This document shows positions 31,005 to 41,799 of a stretch of DNA of 64,000 nucleotides, in pieces. Every line of letters starts with the position of its first letter. Position 1 is the stretch's first letter. The DNA is from Dipteris shenzhenensis. Its lineage: Eukaryota > Polypodiophyta > Polypodiopsida > Gleicheniales. The stretch lies in the NCBI GenBank assembly GCA_047967505.1, contig CM106538.1. One strand, written 5' to 3'. The notes under the pieces are model-generated. The model searched no databases and was not told the origin of the DNA. It saw only the letters and a program-made list of their open reading frames with translations. Made by a program: the position numbers and the translations under genes.

Positions 31005-33587
31005 GGTGCAAACAATGTACTCAAAAGTGTCCTGAAAAAACTCTGTATGAATCAACTGCAAATACACTGAAGATTCCAAGTGAAATCTCTGTACCGTCGG
31101 TGAAGATAGAACTGTAGTATATAAGATCTGATCTATGTTACAAGGCTTGTGGCAATGATGCCGGGAATAGCCAAGAGGCTTTAGAAGGATGAAAAATGAT
31201 GTGCACGATGCCGTGAGATAGCCGAATAGGCTTTACAATGGTGGCATGTGTGTGTGAAATCAAGTGCTATCTGCCCACTGAACCAATCTGCAATGCCTCT
31301 GAACTCTGAAGTCTGCTCACTGAACTGATGAACGTAAGGTTTCAGGTAATGTAATGATGTGAAAACGGATGTGAGCGTATGGACTGACTCCGAGTAGGTA
31401 CTAGTCGGGAATTTCGGGCATGGCTTAGATTGGCAACTTGGGGAATTCAAAGCGTCCCCTCTATGGCGATCTAGTCTACTCTGATCTAGATCTAAACCAA
31501 CCGTCGATCGATGAAAGAGCAGCAAATAATTCCTTTTCTTTTGTTCTTTTTAAGTGCTGGGTCAGATGCGTCGATGTAGAGGCAAATGTGCATGAAGGAA
31601 GTGGTTTTGACGGCGAGGCACAAATGTGAGTGTAACTTGTGCCGAAATGTGCGCGTGATGTAACGAGCGCGTAGAGCACGAAAAAATGAGCGACTTTCCT
31701 TTTTGGAGCACCCTCAAATTCTTCCTGGATCAAGAGATACGACTTGATCTAGGTGGAGGGGCAAAAGGAGTGCAAATGGTGCTCAATGATGATGTGTCAC
31801 TGTGAGTCACATGCAGTGATGATGTGGCACTGTGCTTAACAAGAGGTGTGCCAGTGAAGCTCTGTGCTGAGGTGGCAGGAGTGTGCACATGCAGTGTGTG
31901 CACAGTGTGCCTGGCAAGGGACTGTGCCTGCAAAGGGTCACTGCTGACTGGACTGCTGAGGTGGCAGTGCTGAGGTGGCACAGATGATGTCAGCAGGGTG
32001 ACGTGGCAATGCTAACATGGCACTGATGACGTGGCACAGGTGACGTGGCACAGGTGACGTGGCACTGATGACATGGCACAGGTGACATGGCTAATGACGT
32101 GGCACAGGTGACGTGGCTGATGACGTGTCACTAATGATGTGGCAGGTGATGTGGCTGATGACGTGTCACTGATGATGTGGCAAGTGACGTGGCTGATGAT
32201 GTGTCACTGATGATGTGGCAGGTGATGTGGCTGATGACGTGTCACTGATGACGTGGCAAGTGACGTGGCAGTCGGTGATGACGTGGCAGGTGACGTGGAT
32301 TGCTGTAAGATAAGGTTGCCACGTGGCACAATTGTGATCAAACCACCTAACTATGGGTTGACTGAACATAACCCTGGTTAGGTCCTATCTGCCATGTGCA
32401 AGCGACTGACCACTGGTGGCTAACCAAACCTAGGTTGCTAACCAACCCTATCTGCCACGTGTTGCTTCATGGGCAGTCGGAATCTTTTGAAGATTCTGAC
32501 GGAATCTTCGAGATTCCGTCCGCCTGCGGATTTCCGTCAATGAAGAGTAGGCTTGTTGGAGGCGGCGATGCGCTGGAGGGAGCCCGTTTGGAGAAGCTTG
32601 GATTTTTTTGGCCGAGCGATGGAGGTCCGAGCGATGGAGGCCTGAGGGTCGTTGATGTTGGCGTCTCGCTGCTCACGAGTCTTGTGGCGGCTCGTTAGGC
32701 CATTGTTGGAGCCCAAGGAGAGCATCTGTTAGGATTGCGCCTTAGAGCCGTGGAGGCTGAATGCCATTGATGGCATCATTGAGGGCGCTTCCAATTGAGT
32801 AGGCCGATGCAGGAGCTTTGGGCTTTTCAAGTCTAAGCTTGTTGACGTTCGAGATGCAGAAGCGATAGAGATGGGCTGTAGGTAGAGTCATTTGCTGGAG
32901 CTGTTCGACCGGTGAAGCTAAGACTCTGTTGAAGGTGAGCTCGTGGAGGGTCGCTAAGCCACGTTTGGCTATGGAAGGAGCCTTCATCGTGCAGGTAGAC
33001 AAGCCGTATGTAGAAGCGCTGCGTGAAGGTGTAGGAGCCCGTGGACCGTGGGAGGCATTGAAGCCATTGAGTAGAGCATTGGCGCTCTAGTCGCGGGAGC
33101 ACGTTGAAGCCGATAGCAGAGGTGGAAACAGTCTCTACCAGCAGTTTGTGAACTGCTGGGTCTCCTCTTGTGCTTTGGAGCTCACTGCTAGTGAAGTAGC
33201 TCGAGAGTAGAGAGAACCTCCTCCTTGACATAGAACCTTACAAGAAATCTCGAGCTCGAAACTCATGAATGAACCTCCCATGAAAATAACCATATCTGAG
33301 TCTCCACAGCTTGGAATGATGAGCTTCTTGAACCAAATCGGAGAGGAGAAGGAGCTCTACGATGAGAGCTAGCTGAGAGATGAAGATGCCTCATGAAAGA
33401 GGGCTTGTTGCCTTGACGGAACAAGGTCTTGTGCCTTGACGGAGCAAGGGCTTGACTCTCTCTCGACGGAAATCTCTCTCAATGGAAGTGAAGGGAAAAA
33501 AATCTCACAATCACTCAAGAGAACTCTCAATCTCACGATCTCTCTCACACTCTCAAGAAACTCAATGTCTCAGCGGAAGACAAGGAA
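31005..33587 (-). other. Long 5' leader of A1
   Basis: About 2.6 kb separates the primer site (33588-33599) from gag, unusually long for copia. It holds no recognised protein. 31.0-31.7 kb is conserved with A2 and A3. 31.97-32.30 kb is the bZIP-motif array described separately. The rest has GC-rich short frames on both strands that differ between copies. Confidence 0.7.
31999..32298 (-). promoter_or_regulatory. Dense TGACGTGG array in copia leader
   Basis: Eleven copies of TGACGTGG and three of TGACGTGT in 300 bp, spaced about 15-40 bp apart, plus TGATGTGG and TGACATGG variants that look like CpG-decayed copies. Read on the element's own strand the unit is TGCCACGTCA. TGACGTGG matches the plant unfolded-protein response element and overlaps the ACGTGG G-box/ABRE core bound by bZIP factors. 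Location downstream of the LTR suggests an internal enhancer. This is inference from motif density. Confidence 0.55.
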
Positions 33588-33599
33588 GCTCTGATACCA
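33588..33599 (-). promoter_or_regulatory. Primer-binding site of A1
   Basis: Reverse complement reads TGGTATCAGAGC and directly follows the LTR at 33600-33856 on the minus strand. Confidence 0.9.
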
Positions 33600-33856
33600 T
33601 GACAAAATATGAAGAGGGGAGAGGAGAAGAGTGGAGATGAGGAGAGAGGGCACAGCTAGAGAGCACACCACAAATGACTAACTGTACACTAGAATTAGTT
33701 GAAAAAATAGAATATATACAAACCCTTTTAGGGTTAGGGTTAGGGGATCTAACCCTTTCCTTTATAGCACTCTATAAGGTTAGTGCTATGCACATATGAT
33801 CACGTGATGGTGCTATGCACACATGATCACATGATGTTGAGCGTGAGCTCTCAACA
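33600..33856 (-). repeat. Family A LTR shared by A1 and A2
   Basis: 257 bp. It serves as the 5' LTR of A1 (primer site at 33588) and the 3' LTR of A2 (RNase H end and purine tract at 33857-33976). A shared LTR of this kind is a recombination product, not two separate insertions. Confidence 0.9.
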
Positions 33857-33976
33857 TCATGAAGTAGGCCTTCCCTCAAGATGATGATTCTGGGGAATCG
33901 AAGAAGGACTGAGCATTACATTCCATCACACCCCTTTAATGGGAATGTCCTTCCTCTGCATCAAACCAAGAGCTAG

Positions 33977-34795
33977 TCAGTGTTTCTCGAATAGCTCTTT
34001 ACCGAGTGGTTTGGTAAAGATGTCTGCAACATTTTCTTTGCTATCACAATGCTGCAGTGTGATGTCACCAAGTAACACTCTTTCTCTGATGAAGTGCTCT
34101 CTGACATCAATGTGCTTTGTCCTGGAGTGATATACTGGATTTTTGGCCAATGCTTGAGCCGATTGGTTATCACAGTATATTGTTGTTGGCTTTGACTCAT
34201 CAAAGTAATCTGTTTCTGACAATAGTCTTCTGAGCCATATAGCCTCACATGCACCTGTAGTGAGTGCTCTATATTCTGCTTCAGTCGAAGACAAAGAAAC
34301 AGTTGGCTGTTTGTTTGACAACCATGATATAGCACCTTGACCAAGGAAAAACGCATATCCCTGTGTCGATCTCCTGGTCTCATGATCCCCAGCATAGTCA
34401 CTGTCACAGTATCCATGCAACCGTGGATGACTTCCTCTGTATTCTATCCCAAACTGTCTTGTACCTCTAATGTATCTCAAGACTCTTTTGGTTGCATTCC
34501 AGTGAGACTGTTTTGGATTTGCCATAAACTGTGCTAGTGAGCTTACTGCATAACAAATATCTGGCCGGATGACTTTGTAGTTGTGTTTTGTCATTTGACC
34601 TATTGACAAAAGGTTCTTGCTGAGTTTCGGAACATAGAGCACATCTTTGACTAATCCTTTTGTACCAGTGAAATTGTTCATAGGGATAACACCTGTCCCT
34701 TGAACCGGATTCGGTGTATTGTCTGTTGTGTAGATGACATTCTTTTGACCTTTTAATGGCTTCATTTCTGTGAACCATTCCTGATGATTTGTCAT
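33977..34795 (-). CDS. A2 pol with in-frame internal deletion (272 codons)
   Basis: The frame begins at MTNHQEWFTEMKPLKGQKNV, just inside the protease, runs through LSIGQMTKHNYKVI, and jumps at about 34567 to RPDICYAVSSLAQFMANPK near the RT end, then complete RNase H (DSDYAGD, SLSSTEAEYRAL, YCDNQSAQ) to its normal VADIFTKPLGKELFEKH end. About 2.16 kb (GAG-pre-integrase finger, integrase, most of RT) is missing compared with A1, yet the frame is kept. The protease start itself is split from gag by a one-base deletion near 34804. Whether this fusion is ever translated is unknown. Confidence 0.8.
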   Translation of the reverse strand: MTNHQEWFTEMKPLKGQKNVIYTTDNTPNPVQGTGVIPMNNFTGTKGLVKDVLYVPKLSKNLLSIGQMTKHNYKVIRPDICYAVSSLAQFMANPKQSHWNATKRVLRYIRGTRQFGIEYRGSHPRLHGYCDSDYAGDHETRRSTQGYAFFLGQGAISWLSNKQPTVSLSSTEAEYRALTTGACEAIWLRRLLSETDYFDESKPTTIYCDNQSAQALAKNPVYHSRTKHIDVREHFIRERVLLGDITLQHCDSKENVADIFTKPLGKELFEKH

Positions 34796-36105
34796 ATGAG
34801 ATGAGCACCGCTGTCAATGTACCAAGGATCCTGTTCCACTTGGTCGACTTGATAGCTGAAATCCTCTTTAAGATTGAAATCAGTGTCTAGGTGCATTGTA
34901 TCAGTCTGATGCAATTCCTCACTTGCAAGAAACATATTGCCATGTTCATTTGCAAAATGATTGTGACTAGAATGTCCACCATGATGATTTCCTCTTCCTC
35001 GGGAATTCCCTCGATTACTGCTGGATTGACCGCCTTGGTCATACTGCTTCTTGTGGCAATCTCTTTCATAGTGTCCAAACTTGTGACAGTAGTTGCACTG
35101 GATGTTTGACACATTGGTGGATGCATTCCCTCGTCCTTGGAATCTTCCTCGGTTGGAATGATTTCCTCTTTGCTGATTTTGATGTTGCTGAGGATGATGA
35201 TGATGCTGATACTGATTCTGACTTTCATTTTGTTGATGATGACCACTTTTCTGGTATGATCTACCTCTATTTCCGCCTTTGCCTCTGCTTCTGTTTGAAG
35301 CTGTGAATGCCTGATCATTAGAATGACCTTTACGTGCTTGTATGGCCTGAGTCTTGAGTTCTTCACCAAGTAGAACTGATTGAAGTTCTTCTAGTGTTGG
35401 AATTCGCCGTTGGATGGCAATACTCTGGACTAGATTCTCATATCCTTCTCCTAGTCCATTTAGGATTACTTGAACCATTTCTGTGGGATTCATAGTCTCT
35501 CCTGCTGCTGCAAGTTGATTGTTGTAGTCTTTGATGCGGAGTACATAAGCATGACCGGCTTCATTGCTATTGCAGAAACTCTGGTTGATCTGGTTTCTCA
35601 GGGTGAGAATCCTGGATGTGTTCTTGGACTCGTAGAGAGCTGCGAACATATCCCATGCTTCTTTTGATGTCTTGACTGTGTTGAGCTGTCCTAGCATGAC
35701 ATATTGCACATTCTGCTTGATCAGGTGATAGGCATACTTGTCTTTCTTATCCCATTCTGCTTGAGCTCGGGCAATGGCAGGATCTGCTACTGGTGTGGAA
35801 ACTATTTGTGTAGATGTAGATCCCGATGTAGATCCCGTTGCTAGTGCTGTGACAACAGATGGAGTAGAGCTACTGGTGGCTGGATCGGCCAATGGTCTAG
35901 GTATAGATCCATCGACATACTCCCATTTGTCCTGAAGCACAAGAATGGTCTCCATTCGGTATTTCCATGTACCATAATTGGAGTTGTCTAACTTAGCAGA
36001 TGCCTCCAGATTGAGGTTGCTAGTCGACATGGTGCAAACAATGTACTCAAAAGTGTCCTGAAAAAACTCTGTATGAATCAACTGCAAATACACTGAAGAT
36101 GCCAA
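34792..36105 (-). CDS. Intact copia Gag of A2 with zinc knuckle
   Basis: A 437-codon frame, the capsid/nucleocapsid polyprotein that packages element RNA. It has a Gag core around SNYGTWKYRMETILVLQDKW and AWDMFAALYESKNTSRILTL, then EELQSVLLGEELKTQ. A basic Gln/His-rich stretch follows (HHQQNESQNQYQHHHH). The CCHC knuckle CNYCHKFGHYERDC lies near residue 340, then Ser/Gly/Arg repeats and the protease motif DSGA, where a one-base deletion ends the frame (HLI). The real start may be the second Met at 36030 (MSTSN). It is the best preserved gag of the family here, next to a pol missing integrase and RT. Confidence 0.85.
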   Translation of the reverse strand: MASSVYLQLIHTEFFQDTFEYIVCTMSTSNLNLEASAKLDNSNYGTWKYRMETILVLQDKWEYVDGSIPRPLADPATSSSTPSVVTALATGSTSGSTSTQIVSTPVADPAIARAQAEWDKKDKYAYHLIKQNVQYVMLGQLNTVKTSKEAWDMFAALYESKNTSRILTLRNQINQSFCNSNEAGHAYVLRIKDYNNQLAAAGETMNPTEMVQVILNGLGEGYENLVQSIAIQRRIPTLEELQSVLLGEELKTQAIQARKGHSNDQAFTASNRSRGKGGNRGRSYQKSGHHQQNESQNQYQHHHHPQQHQNQQRGNHSNRGRFQGRGNASTNVSNIQCNYCHKFGHYERDCHKKQYDQGGQSSSNRGNSRGRGNHHGGHSSHNHFANEHGNMFLASEELHQTDTMHLDTDFNLKEDFSYQVDQVEQDPWYIDSGAHLI

Positions 36106-38797
36106 GTGAAATCTTTGTACCGTCGGTGAAGATAGAACTGCAGTATATAAGATCTGATCTGTGTTACAAGGCTTGTGGCAATGATGCCAGGAATAGCCAA
36201 GAGGCTTTACAAGGCTAAAAAATGATGTGCACGATGCCGTGAGATAGCCAAATAGGCTTTACAATGGTGGCATGTGTGTGTGAAATCAAATGATATTTGC
36301 CCACTGAATCAATCTGCAATGCCTCTGAACTGTGAAGTCTGCTCACTGAACTGATGAACGTAAGGTTTTAGGTAATGTAATGATGTGAAATCGGATGTGA
36401 GCGTATGGACTGCTGACTCCGAGTAGGTACTAGTCAGGAATTTCGGGCATGGCTTAGATTGGCAACTTGGGGAATTCAAAGCATCCCCTCTATGGCGATC
36501 TAGTCTACTCTGATCTAGATCTAAACCAACCGTCGATCGATGAAAGAGCAGCAAATAATTCCTTTTCTTTTGTTCTTTTTAAGTGCTGGGTCAGATGCGT
36601 CGATGTAGAGGCAAATGTGCATGAAGGAAGTGGTTTTGTCGGCGAGGCATAAATGTGAGTGTAACTTGTGCCGAAATGTGCGCGTGATGTAACGAGCGCG
36701 TAGAGCACGAAAAAATGAGCGACTTTCCTTTTTGGAGCACCCTCAAATTCTTCCTGGATCAAGAGATATGACTTGATCTAGGTGGAGGGGCAAAAGGAGT
36801 GCAAATGGTGCTCAATGATGATGTGTCACTGTGAGTCACATGCAGTGATGATGTGGCACTGTGCTTAGCAAGAGGTGTGCCTGTGAAGCTCTGTGCTGAG
36901 GTGGCAGGAGTGTGCACATGCAGTGTGTGCACAGTGTGCCTGGCAAGGGACTGTGCTTACAGAGGGTCAGTGCTGACTGGACTACTGAGGTGGCACTGCT
37001 GAGGTGGCACAGATGATGTCAGCAAGGTGATGTGGCAATGCTGATGTGGCACAGGTGATGTGGCTAATGATGTGGCACTGTGGATAAGGGTGCCATGTGG
37101 TAGAAATATAACCAATGAATAAACCCAGGGTCAATTGACATAACCCTGGTCAAGGCCTATCTGCCACGTGTCAATACACAGACCAACCCTATTGGCTTGG
37201 TAACTTGGGTTACGGTACATGGGTTACCTTAACCAGATAAGGTGATGTGGCACCTTGATGACCAAACCTGACCCTGAGGATAAGACCTTGCCACGTGTTG
37301 CCTCGTGGTCTACCGAAATCTTTGGAAGATTCACCGGAATCTGTGTGGATTCGGTTGCCGTCGGGCGTTTCTTTGTCAATGGAGCTTGCTGGTGATCGCG
37401 ACGTTGTTGCATGAGATGAGGGAGCTGCCTCTCGTTCAGAGGTTTGCATAGAGGAGCTTCGGGTGGTTAGACCGTCGGACGGGAGTTTCGCGTCTCCCAT
37501 GTCAATGGAGCTTGCTGGTGATCGCGACGTTGTTGCATAAGATGAGGGAGCTGCCTCTCGTTCAGAGGTTTGCGTAGAGGAGCTTCGGGTGGTTAGACTG
37601 TCGGACGGGAGTTTCACGTCTCCCATTGTTGAGGCTTTGCTATGGAGCCTTGGCGTTGAGGCTGGATGGAGCTATGAGCAGTTGCATAAGATGGTGGAGC
37701 CATCGGAGTTGGCGGTTTTCGTCCGTGGCGAAGCTACTTGGTCGTTGCCATTTGCTGAGTTGGTGGCGCAGCTATTGGAGCAGTGGCGGAGCTACAACTC
37801 ATGGCTGTTGGAGTAGAGCGGCTGTGAATCGCAAGGGGAGATGCGCCGAGAGCTTGGAGCTTACGTAGGGATGGCCGTTGCTCATGTTGGAGGTTCGTCG
37901 GGAGTCGCGGCTGTGCTGGAGGCTATGGCTCTTGGTTTGCCGCTCCACAAGAGAATCAAAGCTTGCGCTTTGGAACAGCAATCCGTCGTTGGCTCAGAAC
38001 TGCAATCCGAATGGAGATACATGCCATCGAGTGAGCAGCGGGCTAAGGAAGGCCAAGCCTTTTTTTGTTGAAGCGGTCGTTGTGTAGCATGGGCTGCGCC
38101 TCAAGAGCTGCCTTGTGTAGAGAGCCTTTGAGTTGCTGGAGAGGCTGAGAATCGCAGAAGCCGGTTGATGCGACTGTTCTTGTGAGCTTGTTGGACGTTG
38201 CAAGTCGAAGGCGTTCGAGTTTGGTCGAGAGAGCCGCTGAGACTTTGTCTTGTCTCATCCTCAGGAGCTCTTGGTCATGAGCCAAGCTTTGGAGTCGAGT
38301 CATTGTAGAGGTCATCTCTGAGTCCCATCTTTGGACTAGCCAAGTCAAGGGCATTGCTTGAAGGTCACAGGTCCTCTTTGTTGCAGATCGATGTGGATAG
38401 TTGAAGCTGTCTATTGGCACTGAAGAAGACCGAGTTGATAAATGTCATAGGAGCCTCTTTGCTTTGGTGTTGCACTCAAAGCTCTCCTCTCACCAAGAAC
38501 AGAGAATAGTCTCTCTCTCTCTAATCAATACAAAGAACTAAAACAGAAAATGGATTCTCACAATGGATTTCTTTCACTCTCAAAGGAATGAACACTCAAA
38601 GGATTCTCCCTATCTCTTTCATCAAAAGAGATGAACAGAAATTCCTCTCAAATGGACGGAATTTCTTCCAAAATGAGCGGAAATTTTCTCTCAACGGAAG
38701 TGAAGGGAAGGATCTCACAATCACTCAAGAGAACTCTCAATCTCACAATCTCTCTCACACTCTCAAGAATCTCAATGTCTCAGCGGAAGACAAGGGA
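36106..38797 (-). other. Long 5' leader of A2
   Basis: 2.7 kb with no recognised gene. It is homologous to the A1 leader near gag (36.1-37.0 kb). The TGACGTGG array is reduced here, mostly decayed to GATGTGGC (about 36845-37080). It contains a 126-bp perfect-length tandem duplication (37375-37626). The segment next to the LTR (38.6-38.8 kb) is shared with A1 and, inverted, with A3. Confidence 0.7.
37375..37626. repeat. 126-bp tandem duplication in A2 leader
   Basis: Two head-to-tail copies (37375-37500, 37501-37626), each starting GTCAATGGAGCTTGCTGG and ending CGTCTCCCAT, with about five differences. The period is a multiple of three, so a minus-strand frame through it repeats a Ser/Thr-rich 42-residue unit. 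That frame lies in the leader and is probably not a gene. Confidence 0.85.
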
Positions 38798-38809
38798 GCT
38801 CTGATACCA
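38798..38809 (-). promoter_or_regulatory. Primer-binding site of A2
   Basis: Reverse complement reads TGGTATCAGAGC, directly beside the LTR at 38810-39066. Confidence 0.9.
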
Positions 38810-39066
38810 TGACAAAATATGAAGGGGGGAGAGGAGAAGAGTGGAGATGAGGAGAGAGGGCACAGCTAGAGAGCACACCACAAATGACTAACTGTACACT
38901 AGAATTAGTTGAAAAAATAGAATATATACAAACCCTTTTAGGGTTAGGGTTAGGGGATCTAACCCTTTCCTTTATAGCACTCTATAAGGTTAGTGCTATG
39001 CACATATGATCACGTGATGGTGCTATGCACACATGATCACATGATGTTGAGCATGAACTCTCAACA
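38810..39066 (-). repeat. Family A LTR, 5' LTR of A2
   Basis: 257 bp, outermost LTR of the array on this side. The next five bases, CCCTT, repeat the bases just left of the array at 26101-26105. Confidence 0.9.
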
Positions 39067-39071
39067 CCCTT

Positions 39072-41799
39072 GCCTTCCGCTAAGGCATTGTGATTCTTGA
39101 GAGTGTGAGAGAGATTGTGAGATTGAGTGTTCTTTCACTTCCATTGAGTGATAGAGAAATTTCTGTCCATTTGAGAGGAATTTCTGTCCATGAGTGATTA
39201 AGAGATTTTTGTTAATCTCCTTCCATTCAATTCATTTGAAAGAATTTTTATTCATTGGTTTATTCATTTCGAGAGAGAGATTTCTTCCTCTTTCGTTGAG
39301 AGAACTACATCCATTGCATGTCTAAAATTTCCATTCATTCCTTGAGTGATTACATTCTTTGAGAGAGATGGTTAAGGTTCATTCTATGAGGTCTCTTTGT
39401 TCACGTTAGAGATTTTTGACAGATTTTTAGTTGAGAGTCAAGACTGTTTATCCAAACATGAAAGAAAGCATCTCTTACTCCGAGTCCAACAAGAGCTATG
39501 AGTCTTCAAAAGGACTCCACAGCTACTTCATTGGCTACAACAGCCTCAACTACAAACTCGAAGGCTCAAAGCTCCACATCCATAGCACACGGGTTGTAGC
39601 TCCCAAGGCTCTCAAGTGAGCCCCTAGCTCTTCTAAGGCTCTAAGCCTACAACTTCCAAAGCTCGACACTGCCCATGCAAGCCACCTCTCCAACAGCGGC
39701 TTCTTCGAGCAATGACTCTTCACACTGTCTTCCGCAATAGAGCACATCACGGTACCTACGCTCGAAATACGAGCTTGCAAGATGAACATACAAGTCCATA
39801 AGACTCCATGCAAGGCTCTAGGCCACACAGACCATCATGCGACTCAACCAGCACTTTAAACAACTGCCATAGCTAGAGCCTCAGAGCACCGCCGATGCCA
39901 CAAGGTTGTAGTGCCTTCACATAGTTTGCATCCATATGCGAAGTAGCAACTGCAAATGGGCTGCCAACAGCCGACTAAATGATTGCAAGGCTCCAACAAT
40001 ACTCATAGCGGCCGACTACCTTATGGCCTTCTGTATGCTCAAGCACCTCTGATAGAGTGCCTGCCAGCCAGTGTGCTGCTCATGACCTGAGCAAGTAGCC
40101 CGTAGCACACCCACATGCAATTCCTTCAATGATCGCTTCTATCGCCTCAACGATAGAGAAAATAGCATCAAGACGGACTCCCAGCACCAACAACCATCTC
40201 CTCGTAACGAATGGCCCACAGTGTTTGATGGCTTAGTGCCTTAGCTTCCAGTCACTCCTAGTCTCTCTATAGCCACTCAGCCAGCTCGAATGCCAACGAT
40301 CTTCAGCAAATCATCGATTTTCGTCAACAGTAACGGAGAAGACGACAGAATCTCAAAGATTTCATCAGCATCTCTGAGATTCTATCAACCACATCATCAT
40401 TTTGTCCATGCCAGGTGTCATTCATCTACCACATCAGTAGCACTCGCCTTGTGCCATGTCATCTTATCCTTGTGCCACGTGCCATCACACCTTACCTACC
40501 ATGTGTCACCCCTATCCTTGTGCCACATCAACAAACCCTATCCTGTTGCCACATCAGCATCTTATCTGACACATCAGCTTGCCACATCACCTACTACATC
40601 GTTAGTGCCACGTCACCATTGCCACATTATCACTACCACATCATCAGTGCCATGTCATCTATCACATCATCATTGCCATATCATGTGCTGACATCATTAT
40701 CTATGCCACCTCAGTAGTGTCGTCTTAGCTGTCCAGTCAGCACTCCCTCTGTAGGCACATACAATGCTCCACAATCAATTCATGTGACCACTCCTACCAC
40801 CTCAGCATAGGGCTCACATCATCACTGCATGTGACCCACAGTGACACATCATCATTGAGCACCATTTACACTCCTTTTGCCCCTCCACTTAGATCAAGTC
40901 GTATCTCTTGATCCAGGAAGAATTTGAGGGCACTCCAAAAAAGAAAGTCGCTTGTTTTTTTGTGCTCTACGTGCTTGTCACATCATGCACACATTTTGGC
41001 ACAAGTTATACTCACATTTGAGCCTCACGGACAAAACCACTTCCTTCATGCACATTCGCCTCTACATCGATGCATCTGACCCAACACTTAAAAAGAACAA
41101 AAGAAAAGGAATTATTTGCTGTTCTTTCATTGATCGAAGGTTGGTATAGATCTATATCAGAGTAGACTAGATTGCCATAGAGGGGATGCTTTGAATTTCC
41201 CCAAGTTGACAATCTAATCCATGCCCGAAATTCCCAACTAGTACCTACTCGGACAGTCCATATGCTCACATACGGTTTCACATCATTACATTACCTGAAA
41301 CCTTACGCTCATCAGTTCAGTGAGCAGACTTCAAAGAGTTCAGAGGCATTGCAGATTGTTCAATGGGTAGATAGCACTTGATGTAACACACACATGCCAC
41401 CATTGTAAAGCCTATTCGGCTATCTCACGGCATTGTGCACATCATTTTAGCCTTGTAAAGCCTCTTGGCTATTCCCGGCATCATTGCCACAAGCCTTGTA
41501 ATACAGATCATATTTTATATATATTGCAGTTCTATCTTCACCGACGATTCAAAGATTCCACTTGGCATAGTCAGTGTATTTGCAGTTGATTCATACATAG
41601 ATTTTCACGACACTTTTGAGTATGTGGGGGTTAAAGGTCACTCTGCCTTTACCCCAGTTATGTACAATACTCAAATACATATATAAATGAAAAAGAAGAT
41701 TAGGGTGATTCTACACCCACCAAAACTTGTGTGGCTCTCTGTTTCTCTCTCTCCCTCTTCCGTTCTTGCTTCCGTTGAGAGCACTCTTAGAGTACATTT
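39072..41799 (+). other. Leader of A3 (plus strand), continued from 26100
   Basis: Starts GCCTTCCGCTAAGG, the inverse complement of the sequence following the primer sites of A1 and A2, so it is family A leader in plus orientation. It runs through a CCACATCA-rich region (40.39-40.76 kb), the decayed mirror of the TGACGTGG array, to the gag start. A family C solo LTR is inserted near its end. No other gene is seen. Confidence 0.75.
41623..41789 (+). repeat. Solo LTR of family C inside A3
   Basis: TGTGGGGGTTAAAGG...GAGCACTCTTA, 167 bp, flanked by perfect 5-bp duplications GAGTA (41618-41622 and 41790-41794). Without the insert, A3 reads TTTGAGTACATT like A1 and A2. A family C element entered here and was then reduced to one LTR by LTR-LTR recombination. 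Confidence 0.9.

Larger units (their letters stand above)
26106..39066 (-). mobile_element. Nested copia array: four LTRs, two internal regions (A1, A2)
   Basis: On the minus strand the order is LTR (39066-38810), A2 internal, LTR (33856-33600), A1 internal, LTR (26642-26387), a 24-bp polypurine segment, LTR (26362-26106). The whole block is flanked by CCCTT on both sides, so it sits as a single insertion in the leader of a plus-strand copy of its own family. Shared middle LTRs are the expected product of unequal recombination between LTRs of related copies. A1 keeps pol; A2 keeps gag. Confidence 0.85.

Noticed and set aside
37210-37626. A 138-codon minus-strand frame with two 42-residue repeats in the A2 leader
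   Set aside because: The frame exists because a 126-bp duplication keeps phase; it is not kept in A1 or A3 and has no motif.
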